A stretch of 5,269 nucleotides of DNA, taken from the NCBI GenBank assembly GCA_900554525.1, contig USHL01000113.1:1-5269 (forward strand), written 5' to 3'. This document shows, one piece after another, positions 4,987-5,269 of this stretch. The notes below the pieces were generated by a model. It was not told where the DNA came from. It did not search any database and saw only the letters and a list, made by a program, of their open reading frames with translations. This DNA is from an uncultured Oscillospiraceae bacterium. GTDB lineage: Bacteria; Bacillota; Clostridia; Oscillospirales; Acutalibacteraceae. Positions within the stretch are counted from its first letter, which is position 1, and every line of letters begins with the position of its first letter. The position numbers and the translations under genes were made by a program.

Positions 4987-5269
4987 TAAGTTTCAATGCC
5001 TTCTGATGTTTTTTTGATGATATGGGAATATGAGGGACTGAATGATTAAATTTTGCATCGTAGTAAATAAAAGAAAGATAGTATCAAATAAAAGAGAAGT
5101 GAACTTGACATAAAAGTATCAAAGTTAGATAATAGCAAAAAACAGAATATAAAGACCTGCAAATGAAACCAGTAAAGAGAGAAAAGCAAAAAATAAAAGA
5201 ATATGAGATGAAAAAATGACTTAGCAAACAGATCGGCCAAAGCTGATCAAATCAAAATATGAAATGCTT
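4987..5269. other. A-rich region without a supported gene
   Basis: No convincing gene is seen. The plus strand is strongly A-rich: by hand count 69 of 120 bases are A in 5101-5220, and 89 of 120 are purine. A 23-codon frame at 5042-5113 has GAGGG five bases before its ATG, and an 18-codon frame lies at 5163-5219. Both are too short and lysine-rich to call. GATCGGC (5231-5237) and GCTGATC (5242-5248) form a small hairpin with a four-base loop. The stretch may be a 5' regulatory region for a gene beyond the window, or degraded element DNA. Confidence 0.5.
5105..5133 (+). promoter_or_regulatory. Near-consensus housekeeping promoter
   Basis: TTGACA (5105-5110) is a perfect -35 box, followed by a 17-base spacer and GATAAT (5128-5133), five of six to the -10 consensus. 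Transcription would begin near 5140 and read out of the right edge. No start codon with a good ribosome binding site follows within the window, so the transcript could have a long leader, be non-coding, or the match could be chance in A-rich DNA. Confidence 0.55.

Noticed and set aside
4365..5096. An exact 17-base repeat beginning AGTATCAAATAAAAG at 4365-4381 and 5080-5096
   Set aside because: The sequence is A-rich and its flanks do not match. In orfA it simply encodes KYQIKE. Chance is the simplest explanation, although a relic of a second IS copy cannot be fully excluded.
5046..5240. A 64-codon minus-strand frame rich in Phe, Leu and Ser, resembling a membrane protein
   Set aside because: It is the complement of A-rich sequence, which automatically yields Phe/Leu/Ser-rich translations. 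No ribosome binding site or motif supports it.

Overview
The window looks like a low-to-moderate GC Gram-positive gut or rumen anaerobe, probably Clostridia related to Ruminococcus (Oscillospiraceae or Lachnospiraceae). This rests on the protein families, the FIVAR-type module followed by a Thr/Pro/Glu linker and a C-terminal membrane anchor, the GAGG ribosome binding site, and the contrast between balanced coding regions and very A-rich intergenic DNA. Genus cannot be fixed from the sequence alone.

The left part (1-3661) holds two co-directional mannoside-processing genes. The first, open at the left edge, encodes a large modular surface protein with a GH71/GH99-like glycoside hydrolase domain (endo-alpha-mannosidase type). 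It has beta-rich modules on both sides, a helical FIVAR-like module, an acidic Pro/Thr linker and a C-terminal membrane anchor. The second, 97 bases downstream, encodes a cytoplasmic GH130 enzyme (beta-mannoside phosphorylase or mannosidase). A plausible division of labour is that the first cuts a mannose-containing glycan at the cell surface and the second processes imported oligosaccharide. The gap between them contains two overlapping, mutually exclusive hairpins, so the GH130 gene may be separately controlled.

The middle part (3662-4175) is decaying or accessory sequence: a reading-frame remnant broken by a stop, a possible 53-residue small protein, then a convincing intrinsic terminator at about 4042-4084.

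The right part (4176-5269) is a mobile-element scar. A truncated IS3-family insertion sequence has a recognisable left end, a hairpin that hides the ribosome binding site of orfA, an intact orfA, and an orfB that loses its family sequence after about 60 codons, before the catalytic DDE domain. It is joined to the 3' half of a tRNA-Trp gene on the minus strand, from the anticodon loop through CCA, followed by a tRNA-type terminator. The tRNA is cut at the anticodon-loop border, as expected for a displaced integration (att) site of a tRNA-targeting element. Beyond it lies about 280 bases of A-rich DNA with a near-consensus promoter reading out of the window.

No CRISPR array, defence gene or complete new system was found. 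The most interesting signal is the composite junction of truncated IS, tRNA terminator and tRNA-Trp half.
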